Source: Sulfolobales archaeon (GTDB lineage Archaea > Thermoproteota > Thermoprotei_A > Sulfolobales > NBVN01). Taken from it: a DNA stretch of 32,709 nucleotides. Positions 7,902 through 15,761 of the stretch are shown here, piece after piece. The position numbers were made by a program, and so were the translations under genes. The stretch covers positions 1 through 32,709 of the forward strand of contig JANXEN010000009.1 in the NCBI GenBank assembly GCA_025058345.1, read 5' to 3'. The notes under the pieces were generated by a model, which saw only the letters and a program-made list of their open reading frames with translations, was not told the DNA's origin and made no database searches. Within the stretch, counting starts at the first letter, position 1. Every line of letters starts with the position of its first letter.

Positions 7902-8663
7902 TTATACTATCTGTAGAACAGGTTTATATTGGTGTAGCTCCCTAGAAAGTTGATTTAATATCCTTAGAACGTCGGGATTCCTAATTGGTAGAGCTATTGC
8001 TGTAAGCCTCACATCGATAACCAACGACTCGCTATCTAATGATTTTATAGTGATATGGGATTCGTTAAATCTGAAGGGCCCTAAGTCTATCTGCTTGAAC
8101 GCAGTCTTAACTTTATTGAATAGTTCTATGATATCCTCATCGCCAGTTAAATTCAACACCGCCCTTACGTTAATGCTTGGGTTATGTTCCTTAATGGCTG
8201 ACTCTATAAGCAACGTGTTAGGTATGTAGATCTTATTTCCGAAGATGTCCTCGATGACTGAGGTGAGCGGTGTTAAATCAACTACCCTACCTTTAATAGG
8301 TTCCGAATATCCTTGGAGGAATATCTCAGCGTTCCTCCCCTTAACATGTTTAAACATCTGAAGCGTTATGTATGCTGCGAACTGCTTAACCTCATAGAAG
8401 AAGAAGGTCATAACGAGGAGACCCAGTATAGCTACTACAGCATAGGGTGTTAGGGACGCAGTAACTACGTTTACTGAGATGATGAGAAACGCAGATAATA
8501 GTCCCAGGTCTATCATCCTAACTAGCGTTACCTTAGTGCTGGCTGATATACTACCTCGCTGCACGAGTGATGAGATGAACTTACCTAGTAAGTACCTTAT
8601 TACGACCGTAATGAGTCCTAGAAGCAATATAAGCTCTATCTGATTAATTAAGGACTCATCCAA
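7902..8663 (-). CDS. MscS-family mechanosensitive-channel-like protein
   Basis: This is a 253-aa integral membrane protein. Three hydrophobic helices lie at about 9-30, 50-70 and 73-95. They are followed by a beta-domain stretch GRVVDLTPLTSVIEDIFGNK and IPNTLLIES that matches the MscS pattern (GxVxxIxxxxTxxxxxDGxxxxIPNxxL), and a C-terminal alpha/beta domain. MscS channels release ions at high membrane tension. The pore helix here lacks the very Gly/Ala-rich pattern of E. coli MscS, so gating or selectivity may differ. The gene starts 19 bp downstream of the TrkA/RCK gene on the same strand, so they are probably co-transcribed; an RCK-regulated channel is a possible joint function. Confidence 0.75.
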   Translation of the reverse strand: MDESLINQIELILLLGLITVVIRYLLGKFISSLVQRGSISASTKVTLVRMIDLGLLSAFLIISVNVVTASLTPYAVVAILGLLVMTFFFYEVKQFAAYITLQMFKHVKGRNAEIFLQGYSEPIKGRVVDLTPLTSVIEDIFGNKIYIPNTLLIESAIKEHNPSINVRAVLNLTGDEDIIELFNKVKTAFKQIDLGPFRFNESHITIKSLDSESLVIDVRLTAIALPIRNPDVLRILNQLSRELHQYKPVLQIV

Positions 8664-8682
8664 CTTAATAAATTCCGTACAC

Positions 8683-9333
8683 TCACCCCTTTAAGTAACT
8701 ACTCAGCTCATCCTCACTTGAATTGGTTAAGATGATTAGTTGATAACCATTTAGAAGCACAGTATCCTCATCAGGTGGATATATCTTCGAGCCGTCAAAT
8801 ATTAACATAATTTTAGTGTTTGGGGGTAGTTCAACCTCCTTTAAGGATTTATTAGCTGCTTTATCGGTTTCTGAAACGCTTAAGACGTAGAGTTTAAACC
8901 CACCGTACTCAACGAGGAGTCTAGGACCTCTTACAGAGTCTATAAATGTCTTAATCATTGATGCTGTCAGCGACGGCGAAACGATAGGGACCCCTAACCC
9001 TAACTTAATTATTAATTCAGCGATTTTCGGGTCGCTAACCTTAGCTATCCTTATAGGTATGTTATAGGCCTTAGCGACTGAAAGCACGAATATGTTTGTT
9101 TCATCCCTATCGGTTAGAGCTATCACGGAGTCAACGTCAGATACGTTAACATCGGAGGTATATAGTGAAAAGTCTGTGGCGTCCTTATTAATAACATAGA
9201 CATCAAACATGCTGGAGAGTTCTTTACATCTATCGCTATCGGAATCAACTATCGTAACTTCATTCCTCCTTAGGTCTATGTTCTTTAGGAATTCCTCAGC
9301 CACGTTACTACCGCCAACTATTAATATACGCAT
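8683..9333 (-). CDS. TrkA/RCK-domain (K+ transport regulatory) protein
   Basis: This is a 216-aa cytoplasmic protein. An N-terminal TrkA-N Rossmann fold (1-130) shows the dinucleotide loop ILIVGGSNVAEEF, the acidic end of strand 2 (TIVDSD), and VIALTDRDETNIF. A TrkA-C-like region of about 135-210 contains the NKSLKEVELP pattern. RCK proteins bind NAD(H), ATP or cyclic nucleotides and gate K+ channels. No TrkH/KtrB subunit lies in the window; the only co-directional membrane partner is the MscS-like protein 19 bp downstream. A TATA-like stretch (about 9361-9378) lies about 30-45 nt upstream of the ATG on this strand. Confidence 0.85.
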   Translation of the reverse strand: MRILIVGGSNVAEEFLKNIDLRRNEVTIVDSDSDRCKELSSMFDVYVINKDATDFSLYTSDVNVSDVDSVIALTDRDETNIFVLSVAKAYNIPIRIAKVSDPKIAELIIKLGLGVPIVSPSLTASMIKTFIDSVRGPRLLVEYGGFKLYVLSVSETDKAANKSLKEVELPPNTKIMLIFDGSKIYPPDEDTVLLNGYQLIILTNSSEDELSSYLKG

Positions 9334-9453
9334 ATCAATAATTCACCAACAACTAATTCCGGATAATATAGTATATCCTAAGCCATTTAAATTTTACAAT
9401 AAAGATGCTGCTGAAACCTTAAATAAGGATTAAAGCACATAACCACAAATCCA

Positions 9454-9888
9454 TTAATCCATTGATGAGTCCTCAGACAGTTTCCTTAATCCCGAAGCTA
9501 TTAAGAACGTCATTAACTTAACGTTATTCATCGAACCCTCATACCTAGATACTTCGCTACCATCCATAAAAACCACAGTAGTTGGTATAGCTACTATGTT
9601 GTATCTCTTGCTTAAGGACTTCACCTCCTTAGTATGGATCTTAACGAATACCGCAGCATCTTTAAATTCCTTCGATGCTGCCTCAAATGTAGGTATGTAG
9701 GACTTACATGCTGGGCATTCAGACTTGTAGAAGCATGCAACGACGAACTTATTACTACTGATTAGTTTGTTGAACTCCTCCTCATTACTGACATCCCTTA
9801 CAGTAGTGCTGCCTTCCTTCTTCGTCAACTCCCTCACAGCAGATTCAACTAACTTACTAATTAAGTCGTTAAACTCTTTATAGCTCAT
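9454..9888 (-). CDS. Thioredoxin-like protein with CPAC active site
   Basis: This is a 144-aa soluble protein. The thioredoxin fold spans about 35-140 with the redox motif ECPAC (Cys58, Cys61) after FVVACFYKS, and the cis-proline loop VAIPTT (Pro102). About 30 residues of charged helix precede the fold. It has no signal peptide, so it acts in the cytoplasm as a disulfide reductase or a partner of glutaredoxin-like/thioredoxin reductase systems. The CPAC dipeptide is unusual compared with CGPC. The ATG at 9888 has a weak AGGT upstream. It is divergently transcribed from hypF across a dyad at 9916-9944 that contains its probable TATA box. Confidence 0.88.
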   Translation of the reverse strand: MSYKEFNDLISKLVESAVRELTKKEGSTTVRDVSNEEEFNKLISSNKFVVACFYKSECPACKSYIPTFEAASKEFKDAAVFVKIHTKEVKSLSKRYNIVAIPTTVVFMDGSEVSRYEGSMNNVKLMTFLIASGLRKLSEDSSMD

Positions 9889-9915
9889 ACACTACCTAAT
9901 TAAAATGTATCTATG

Positions 9916-9944
9916 TTACGAGTTATAAGCCTTATAACCCGTAA
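9916..9944. promoter_or_regulatory. Near-perfect dyad with back-to-back TATA boxes between the thioredoxin and hypF genes
   Basis: Left arm TTACGAGTTATAAG (9916-9929) and right arm CTTATAACCCGTAA (9931-9944) are reverse complements at 13 of 14 positions around a single central base. Each arm carries a TATAA core, so both strands have a TATA candidate inside the dyad. The one facing the thioredoxin gene is about 37 nt from its ATG. It could be an operator for a dimeric regulator or simply symmetrical TATA elements. Confidence 0.55.
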
Positions 9945-9961
9945 CTCGCTTAACACATCCA

Positions 9962-9970
9962 TTAAATAAC
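9962..9970 (+). promoter_or_regulatory. Proximal promoter candidate for hypF
   Basis: TTAAATAAC lies about 35-43 nt upstream of the hypF ATG and would place the transcript start near 9993, giving a leader of about a dozen nt. Confidence 0.35.
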
Positions 9971-10004
9971 CTCGTTATCAATGTATACTTAGGGCTGGAT
10001 GTAG

Positions 10005-12326
10005 ATGAAGGAGACGGCTTACAGGTTAGTTGCAGTCGGAGTAGTTCAGGGGGTAGGTTTCCGACCTCTAGTCTTTAGAATTGCGAAGGAGTTAGGTATT
10101 TCAGGGTACGTCAGGAACGTTGGAGGCTCTGAGGTTGAGATACATGTCGAAGGCTCTAAGGAAGTTTTAGATAAGTTTTTAGAGGCTCTTAAGAAGTCTT
10201 TACCTCCTGTTGCTCACCTCGATGAGTTAATAGTTCAAAGAGATGATTTTCTAGGCCTTAAAGACTTTGAGATACTTCCATCAATCGGTGAAGCTGTTAA
10301 GTACTCTATGATTCCACCAGACTTCGGCATATGTGACGATTGCTTATCCGAAGTGCTAAACCCTGGGAATAGGAGGTATAAGTACGTGTTTAACTCCTGC
10401 GTTTGGTGCGGACCTAGATTCTCGATGATGTATAGACCCCCCTACGACAGGGTTAACACATCTATGCATGACTTCCCCCTATGTGATGATTGCTTAAGCG
10501 AGTATAGAGACCACAGCAATTTCCGAAGGTTTCACGCCCAAGGTATAAGTTGCCATAAATGCGGTCCTAAGGTAAGTCTCTACACGAGGGGTGGTGAGCT
10601 AGTAAACTCTGAAAATCCTGTTGAACTTGCTGGGAAGTTAATCAATGAGGGCTACATCATAGCTGTTAAGGGATTAGGCGGATATCACGTAGCAACTCTA
10701 GCAACAGATGATGATGTCGTCTTAAAGCTTAGGATTAGGAAAGGCAGACCTCAAAAACCTTTCGCAGTTATGGTCCTAAACGAAGCTGTTGGTAGTGAAT
10801 TATGTTATTTAAGTGATGAAGCAGTTAAAGTCCTTAAGTCACCTGAAAGACCTATAGTTCTGGTGCCTAAGAGGGAGGGAAGTCCAGCATCTAAATACGT
10901 CTCACCAGGTTTAGATGTAGAGGGCTTATTCCTCCCATATACTGCACTACATTACTTACTACTCAGTAACGTCAGGGATAGATTCGCAATAATGACTAGC
11001 GGTAACCCTAGAGGTAAGCCTATGTGCGTCGATGAGGAATGCGCCTTCAGATATCTTAAGGACTTCGTCGATTACTTCCTAATCCATGATAGAGTTATAG
11101 TTAATAGAGTTGATGACAGCGTCTTAAGGTTCACTAACGGTAAACCCGTATTGATTAGGAGGGGTAGGGGATACGCACCGATGTGGATTAAGAGTAAGTT
11201 CAGGTTTAAGAATCCTGTCATAGCTTTTGGAGCTGAGTTACAGACAGCCGGTTCAATAGCATTCGACGACAAGATCATCTTGACGCAGTACATAGGAGAT
11301 GTCGACGATTACGACGTCTTAAACGACTTAGATAAGTACTTAAGCTGGTTTCTAAAAGTATACAAAGTCGATTTAAGTAATGCCTACTTAGTAGTTGATA
11401 AACACCCTAATTACACATCTAGATTACTTGCTGAGGAATACTTAAGGAGGTATGGTGGGAAGTTAATTGAGGTCCAACACCATTACTCCCACGCATTAGC
11501 TACAGCTGCAGACTTAGGGCTAGACCCTCATGAGGATTTTATAGCTGTAGTGCTTGACGGAATCGGCTATGGTGATGATGGAAATATATGGGGAGGGGAG
11601 GTACTCAAATTAAGTTACTCCCATTACGAGAGAGTAGGGCATTTAGAAAACGTTCCAATACCTGACCCCATAAACTCCATTAAATATCCGGCAAGGATGC
11701 TTATCTCATATTTAATGAAGCTATTAAGGGAGGATGAAGAGGTTGTTAAGCTTGTGAAGGACCTCCAGCTAGTTAAGGCATTCCGTTACGGTATTGAGGA
11801 AGTTTACGCAGTACTTCAGCAGGTCTTAAACTCTAAGATAGTTACATCAAGTACTGGGAGGTTCTTAGACTCCATATCAGCTCTGTTAAAGATCTGCTTT
11901 GAACGGACTTACGAAGGTGAGCCTGCCATTAAGTTAGAATCTGCCGGCAGTAGAGGCATGTTTAGAGGAGATTTAGGTAAGTTAATAATCACTGATGAAG
12001 GTAAATACGTAGTCCTTACAAGTAATTTACTTAACTACGCTTTAGAGTCGTTGGATGAGGTGAGCTATGAAGACATAGCATATACTATTCAATACGGTTT
12101 AGGAAGCTCGTTAGGTGAGGTCGTGCTTCATGTAATCTACGGCAGTAGACTTGAACACGTAGTAATAGGTGGTGGTGCGGCAGTCAACTCAATAATTGTT
12201 AAGGGTATAGAGGATGTGCTTAACGTGCATGGAATTAAGCCCTACCTACCTAGGCGGATACCCCCCAACGATGGTGGTATTGCTGTAGGTCAGGTCGTAA
12301 GTACTTATGCTTTCAACTCAATGTGA
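10005..12326 (+). CDS. hypF: [NiFe]-hydrogenase maturation carbamoyltransferase HypF
   Basis: HypF uses carbamoyl phosphate and ATP to carbamoylate the C-terminal Cys of HypE, the first step in making the CN ligands of the NiFe site. Domains in order are acylphosphatase (8-92, GVVQGVGFRP with Arg20, Asn38), two zinc-finger pairs (Cys110/113 with 132/135; Cys160/163 with 183/186), a YrdC-like domain (about 200-385, KGLGGYHVA, SGNPRGKP) and a Kae1-like domain (about 400-773) with the metal-binding QHHYSHALA (491-499). The length of 773 aa is full size. It stands directly upstream of the hydrogenase operon it serves, separated by 79 bp and a T-run; hypC, D, E, A and B are outside the window. Confidence 0.96.
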   Translation: MKETAYRLVAVGVVQGVGFRPLVFRIAKELGISGYVRNVGGSEVEIHVEGSKEVLDKFLEALKKSLPPVAHLDELIVQRDDFLGLKDFEILPSIGEAVKYSMIPPDFGICDDCLSEVLNPGNRRYKYVFNSCVWCGPRFSMMYRPPYDRVNTSMHDFPLCDDCLSEYRDHSNFRRFHAQGISCHKCGPKVSLYTRGGELVNSENPVELAGKLINEGYIIAVKGLGGYHVATLATDDDVVLKLRIRKGRPQKPFAVMVLNEAVGSELCYLSDEAVKVLKSPERPIVLVPKREGSPASKYVSPGLDVEGLFLPYTALHYLLLSNVRDRFAIMTSGNPRGKPMCVDEECAFRYLKDFVDYFLIHDRVIVNRVDDSVLRFTNGKPVLIRRGRGYAPMWIKSKFRFKNPVIAFGAELQTAGSIAFDDKIILTQYIGDVDDYDVLNDLDKYLSWFLKVYKVDLSNAYLVVDKHPNYTSRLLAEEYLRRYGGKLIEVQHHYSHALATAADLGLDPHEDFIAVVLDGIGYGDDGNIWGGEVLKLSYSHYERVGHLENVPIPDPINSIKYPARMLISYLMKLLREDEEVVKLVKDLQLVKAFRYGIEEVYAVLQQVLNSKIVTSSTGRFLDSISALLKICFERTYEGEPAIKLESAGSRGMFRGDLGKLIITDEGKYVVLTSNLLNYALESLDEVSYEDIAYTIQYGLGSSLGEVVLHVIYGSRLEHVVIGGGAAVNSIIVKGIEDVLNVHGIKPYLPRRIPPNDGGIAVGQVVSTYAFNSM

Positions 12327-12350
12327 TTCGCTCATATTTCTCTATGTAGA

Positions 12351-12356
12351 TTTTTT
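12351..12356 (+). terminator. Short T-run terminator after hypF
   Basis: A T6 run lies 25 nt after the hypF stop and just before the mbh promoter, suggesting that hypF and the hydrogenase operon are separate transcripts, at least partly. Confidence 0.35.
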
Positions 12357-12359
12357 GAA

Positions 12360-12374
12360 TAAAAATATTTTAAG
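12360..12374 (+). promoter_or_regulatory. Promoter of the mbh hydrogenase operon
   Basis: TAAAAATATTTTAAG is the strongest TATA-like element in the 79-bp gap. Its centre lies about 38 nt before the ATG at 12406, giving a start near 12392. AAGGT at 12394-12398 with 7-nt spacing supports the ATG at 12406. Confidence 0.45.
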
Positions 12375-12405
12375 GGAGCCTTCAAAAAAACTTAAGGTAT
12401 GATGG

Positions 12406-12831
12406 ATGTTTAGCCATAAGGTAATTAGGTACTCGCCATGGTTGGTGCACTTCAACACCGGCGCATGCAACGGATGTGATATTGAGGTTTTAGCATCTTT
12501 AACGCCTTACTACGATCCTGAGAGGTTTGGAGTTAAGTTAGCTCCCAATCCAAGGCATGCTGACGTTATGGTTGTTACAGGTGCGGTGACTAAGAAAGCT
12601 GCTGAGAGGTTGAAGAGATTGTATGATCAGATGCCGTCACCTAAGTTCGTAGTCGCTGTTGGTGCTTGCGCCATAAGTGGTGGTGTTTTCTCAGGTTCAT
12701 ACTCCTTAGTCAGTGGTGCTGATAAGGTAGTACCTGTAAGCATGTACGTACCTGGATGCCCGCCTAGACCTGAGGCAATTCTCTACGGCGTCGTTAGGTT
12801 ACTAAGTAAGTTAGACGGTGGTATGGATTGA
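12406..12831 (+). CDS. mbhJ: Membrane-bound hydrogenase small subunit MbhJ
   Basis: This is the electron-transfer small subunit of the group 4 [NiFe] hydrogenase, related to NuoB. At 141 aa it is of the short group 4 type. It holds the proximal [4Fe-4S] cluster through Cys21 and Cys24 (TGACNGCDIE), Cys88 (GACAISGG) and Cys118 (VPGCPPRPEAI). It sits in the peripheral arm at the cytoplasmic face, between MbhN and the catalytic MbhL. It is the first gene of a tightly packed 13-gene operon; its stop overlaps the TTG start of mbhK by 4 bp (TTGA). Confidence 0.95.
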   Translation: MFSHKVIRYSPWLVHFNTGACNGCDIEVLASLTPYYDPERFGVKLAPNPRHADVMVVTGAVTKKAAERLKRLYDQMPSPKFVVAVGACAISGGVFSGSYSLVSGADKVVPVSMYVPGCPPRPEAILYGVVRLLSKLDGGMD

Positions 12832-13268
12832 GTAAGGTAGTTGAGTTTCTAAGGAATATCGGTTTAGTTCAGAGGGAAGTTAAGCAGGCTAGGAGATATG
12901 TATTTGAGGTGAGTCCGGAACGCCTTAGGGAAGTTGTTTCAGGACTCATTAAGGTTGATGAAAATATCTACGTCTCCACTATCTCGGCAGTTGATTACAT
13001 TAGTGAAGGGTTTATTGAGGTTAATTATTGCTTATGGGGTATTAACGATGCGGTCATGGTAGTCCTTAAGGTGAAGGCTCCTAGGGACTCACCTAAAGTG
13101 CCTACAATCCATGATTTAATTCCAGGAGCCCTCAACAGTGAGTTAGATACTTACGACTTAGTGGGTGTGGTGTTCGAGGGTAACGATAAGTTAAGGAGGG
13201 GGTTCTTAGTACCATCTGAGGTCGTTTCTCAAGGTATATATCCTCTTAGGAAGGATTTTAAGGTGTGA
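12828..13268 (+). CDS. mbhK: Membrane-bound hydrogenase subunit MbhK (NuoC-like)
   Basis: This is a 146-aa structural subunit of the peripheral arm, related to the 30-kDa complex I subunit NuoC. The central strand-helix pattern (YVSTISAVDYIS followed by VNYCLW and VVLKVKAP) and DLIPGALNSELDTYDLVGVVFEG correspond to NuoC's conserved core (IPGAxxxERExxDLxGIxFxG). It has no cofactor-binding Cys motif. The TTG start is supported by GGTGGT at 12817-12822 with 5-nt spacing. It lies 3 bp before mbhL. Identification rests on fold pattern plus position between mbhJ and mbhL. Confidence 0.88.
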   Translation: MSKVVEFLRNIGLVQREVKQARRYVFEVSPERLREVVSGLIKVDENIYVSTISAVDYISEGFIEVNYCLWGINDAVMVVLKVKAPRDSPKVPTIHDLIPGALNSELDTYDLVGVVFEGNDKLRRGFLVPSEVVSQGIYPLRKDFKV

Positions 13269-13271
13269 GTT

Positions 13272-14426
13272 ATGGCTCTCATAGAAATTCCTGTAGGTCC
13301 TCAGCACCCAGCACTACATGAGCCTATAATGCTTAGGGTTAGGGCTGATGGTGAGAAGGTAGTAGATGTTCAAGTAGTTACTGGCTACAACCATAGGGGG
13401 GCTGAGAAATTAGGTGAGCGTAATACTTGGAATAAGAACGTATTTCTCTACAGCAGGATTTGCGGTATATGCAACACCGTTCATGCGCAGACATATACTC
13501 AAGGTGTTGAAGCTATAGGCGGTATTGAAGTACCTCCTAGAGCGCAGTTCTTAAGGACATTAATAATGGAGTTAGAAAGGATTCACTCACATATACTTAT
13601 CGCTGCAGTTATGGCTGAGGTGGTTGGGTTTGAAAGCCTCTTCATGTTAATGATGAGGGATAGAGAACCTGTTATGATGCTTAAGGAGTTAGTGACCGGC
13701 AATAGAGTTCTCTCAGACTACTACACATTAGGTGGTGTGAGGAGGGATATCGATGAAGTTAGGAAGGATAAGATATTGAAGGTGCTTGAGAGAGTTGAGG
13801 AGAGGGTAAAGTACTACAAGAAGGTGTTCACTGAGGACTTCACCTTGAATAAGAGGTTGGTTGGAGTAGGTATAATTAAGGCGGCTGATGCGGTTAAGTA
13901 TTCGTTAGTAGGTCCTACGTTGAGGGGCTCTGGAGTAAAGTCTGACGTTAGGTCTGATGACCCTTACGCCGCATACGGCGAGGTACCTTTCAAAGTAATC
14001 ACGTATGATGGAGGGGACTGCCTGTCAAGAATGTTAGTCAGGTTTGACGAAACGCTTCAGTCAATAGAGATTGTAAGGTATGTCTTAACACACTTACCTC
14101 AAGGCCCCATAGCTCCTAAAACCCCCATTAGAATGCTGCCAGCGGGCGAGGCATTTTCTAGGGTTGAAGCCCCTAGAGGGGAGCTAATCTACCACATAGT
14201 AAGTAAAGGCGGTGATAAACCGTATAGAGTTAAGGTGAGGACACCGTCTTTCCACAACATAATTAATGGCTTAATAGCTTATAAGGAAGCAAAGATAGCT
14301 GACGTCCCAGTAATACTTACTAGCTTCGACCCATGTATTTCCTGCACTGAGAGGGTATTAATAATCGATGAAAAGAGCGGTAACTCAAGGTACATAAGGC
14401 TTAAGGACTTAGGTAGGGGTGTCTAA
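13272..14426 (+). CDS. mbhL: Membrane-bound [NiFe] hydrogenase catalytic subunit MbhL
   Basis: This is the catalytic large subunit of the energy-converting hydrogenase, reducing protons to H2 with electrons from ferredoxin. Both NiFe-binding Cys pairs are intact: SRICGICNTVH (Cys64, Cys67) and FDPCISCTER (Cys355, Cys358). Intact pairs separate it from the sulfane reductase MbxL, which lacks part of this set, and from NuoD. The length is 384 aa, with a tail of about 26 residues after the second pair. The N-terminal PVGPQHPALHEP is the usual NuoD/MbhL start. It is co-translated with mbhK and abuts mbhN with no gap. Confidence 0.96.
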   Translation: MALIEIPVGPQHPALHEPIMLRVRADGEKVVDVQVVTGYNHRGAEKLGERNTWNKNVFLYSRICGICNTVHAQTYTQGVEAIGGIEVPPRAQFLRTLIMELERIHSHILIAAVMAEVVGFESLFMLMMRDREPVMMLKELVTGNRVLSDYYTLGGVRRDIDEVRKDKILKVLERVEERVKYYKKVFTEDFTLNKRLVGVGIIKAADAVKYSLVGPTLRGSGVKSDVRSDDPYAAYGEVPFKVITYDGGDCLSRMLVRFDETLQSIEIVRYVLTHLPQGPIAPKTPIRMLPAGEAFSRVEAPRGELIYHIVSKGGDKPYRVKVRTPSFHNIINGLIAYKEAKIADVPVILTSFDPCISCTERVLIIDEKSGNSRYIRLKDLGRGV

Positions 14427-14810
14427 ATGGGCCTTAAGTTAATTAACGAAGTCTTAAGTAACATATTTAAGAAGTCATCAACTGTTGAGTATCCGAAGCA
14501 ACCTCACTTAGCGTTGCAGGACCATAGAGGTCGTCACTACGCAAACCTAATGAAGTGTATTGGATGTAGTTTATGTGCTGTGGAGTGTCCCACCAACGCA
14601 ATAACTATGAATCCACTTGCTAAGAAACTTAAACATAATCCTAGAAGTACATACCCTGTGGTTGAGTACGGTAAATGCGTATTCTGCTATAGATGTGTCG
14701 ATGTATGTCCAGTTAAGGCTTACGTAGTTACCAACTTCTTTGAAATGGCTGCCGACAAGTTAGGCACTTCAAATGAATTAAGTATGAACACACTTCAGGG
14801 AGTTGAGTAA
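14427..14810 (+). CDS. mbhN: Membrane-bound hydrogenase ferredoxin-like subunit MbhN
   Basis: This 127-aa, NuoI-like subunit carries two [4Fe-4S] clusters that take electrons from ferredoxin and pass them to MbhJ. Cluster motifs are C44-x2-C47-x2-C50-x3-C54 (CIGCSLCAVECP) and C84-x2-C87-x2-C90-x3-C94 (CVFCYRCVDVCP). It begins immediately after the mbhL stop, and its stop is followed directly by a 13-codon mini-ORF leading to mbhB. In Pyrococcus mbhN is the last gene; here it is fourth. Confidence 0.95.
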   Translation: MGLKLINEVLSNIFKKSSTVEYPKQPHLALQDHRGRHYANLMKCIGCSLCAVECPTNAITMNPLAKKLKHNPRSTYPVVEYGKCVFCYRCVDVCPVKAYVVTNFFEMAADKLGTSNELSMNTLQGVE

Positions 14811-14852
14811 ATGCTTAAAAGCTCAACTTTAATACAGTTAAGAGGTTATTGA
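14811..14852 (+). CDS. Possible 13-codon mini-ORF bridging mbhN and mbhB
   Basis: An ATG directly follows the mbhN stop codon and opens 13 codons (MLKSSTLIQLRGY) whose TGA ends one base before the mbhB ATG. It would carry a ribosome from one gene to the next without leaving the message. GAGGT (14842-14846) inside it serves as the mbhB ribosome site. Short ORFs arise by chance, so this is weak. Confidence 0.2.
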   Translation: MLKSSTLIQLRGY

Positions 14853-14853
14853 C

Positions 14854-15138
14854 ATGGATTTAGAGTCACTCGTCACATTAATGATACTGTGTACGATACC
14901 GATATTCGTCACCGCATACATACTATACTTCATCAGAATATTGAAGGGCCCTACAATACCTGATAGAGTTTTAGCGGTGGATGCCTTGGCTTTCGATTTA
15001 GTTGTTTTCTTAATCGTTTTAGGGATATACTTCAAATCCCCTATACTTCCAGCTACTGCTGTCGTCCTTGCGTTATGGACGTATGCGTTCGATATTTTCA
15101 TAGCTAAGTATTTAGAGAGGAGGGAGATGGGTGAGTAA
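14854..15138 (+). CDS. mbhB: Mrp-type antiporter subunit MbhB (MrpF-like)
   Basis: This is a 94-aa membrane protein with three transmembrane helices (about 5-26, 40-60, 62-82). The loop RILKGPTIPDRVLAVDAL is the MrpF signature (RxxxGPxxPDRVxAxD). It is part of the sodium/proton translocation module of Mbh. The ATG is preceded by GAGGT with 7-nt spacing. It is followed by mbhC after 3 bp. Confidence 0.92.
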   Translation: MDLESLVTLMILCTIPIFVTAYILYFIRILKGPTIPDRVLAVDALAFDLVVFLIVLGIYFKSPILPATAVVLALWTYAFDIFIAKYLERREMGE

Positions 15139-15141
15139 AGC

Positions 15142-15510
15142 ATGATTGACTACGTTATGGTTGTAGTAGGTGGGGTTTTACTATTTGTAGGTGCTATATG
15201 CGACCTACTAGGAGCTCTAGGCATGAATAGATTTCCCAATTTCTTCGTAAGGTTACATGCCGCCACCGTAGGAACTATCGGCGGCGCTTTCTACCCGTTA
15301 ATCGGTGCTTCATTAATCGCGTTCGGCTCAGAATTCCTCGGATTTTATAAGTGGTTCGTAGGTGGTTGTTCTTTAGTTTCGGCGTTCCTTATTTTAATGC
15401 TTGCTCCAGCAGGGTCTCACGCATTAGCTAGAGCAGCCCACAAATCCAAAGCTTCAGAGGTCACTCCTAAGGTAGTAGATCATTTAGAGGAGGATGGAGG
15501 TGTTAGTTGA
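15142..15510 (+). CDS. mbhC: Mrp-type antiporter subunit MbhC (MrpG-like)
   Basis: This is a 122-aa membrane protein with three helices. DLLGALGMNRFPNFFVRLHAAT (around 22-43) is the MrpG signature (GxxRxPDxYxRLHAxT), followed by a Gly-rich helix. A charged cytoplasmic tail of about 25 residues ends the protein. It belongs to the membrane ion-translocating half of the hydrogenase. GGAGGTG near its 3' end serves the next gene, whose ATG overlaps this stop. Confidence 0.92.
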   Translation: MIDYVMVVVGGVLLFVGAICDLLGALGMNRFPNFFVRLHAATVGTIGGAFYPLIGASLIAFGSEFLGFYKWFVGGCSLVSAFLILMLAPAGSHALARAAHKSKASEVTPKVVDHLEEDGGVS

Positions 15511-15761
15511 TGGAGGTCACCTACCTATTATTAGCTCTGGCTATGCTGTTCGCATTAATTGCTACTTACCTAGCTATAGTTGAGAAACATTTAGTTAAGG
15601 CGGTGGTTTTCTCAGCTATTCAGAGTATAGCTTTCACGCTAGCTTTATACTTACTTAGAGCACCTGATATAGTTCTTGTCTACCTGCCGATAACTGTAGG
15701 CATTTACCCAGCAGCTATACTCTTCCTAATAAAGAAGACTGAGGAGGTTGAGCAGCCATGA
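15510..15761 (+). CDS. mbhD: Membrane-bound hydrogenase subunit MbhD
   Basis: This is a membrane protein of 83 aa with three helices; DUF4040/MbhD type, equivalent to part of the MrpA C-terminal region. The APDIVLVYLPITVGIYPAA segment corresponds to the family's DxxLxxxxVG pattern near the third helix. I chose ATG 15510 over TTG 15507 because GGAGGTG (15496-15502) then has 7-nt spacing. Its stop overlaps the ATG of the next gene (ATGA), indicating translational coupling. Confidence 0.85.
   Translation: MEVTYLLLALAMLFALIATYLAIVEKHLVKAVVFSAIQSIAFTLALYLLRAPDIVLVYLPITVGIYPAAILFLIKKTEEVEQP

Noticed and set aside
13272-14426. Sulfane reductase MbxL instead of hydrogenase
   Set aside because: Both CxxC pairs for NiFe binding are intact and hypF is adjacent, which favours a true hydrogenase.
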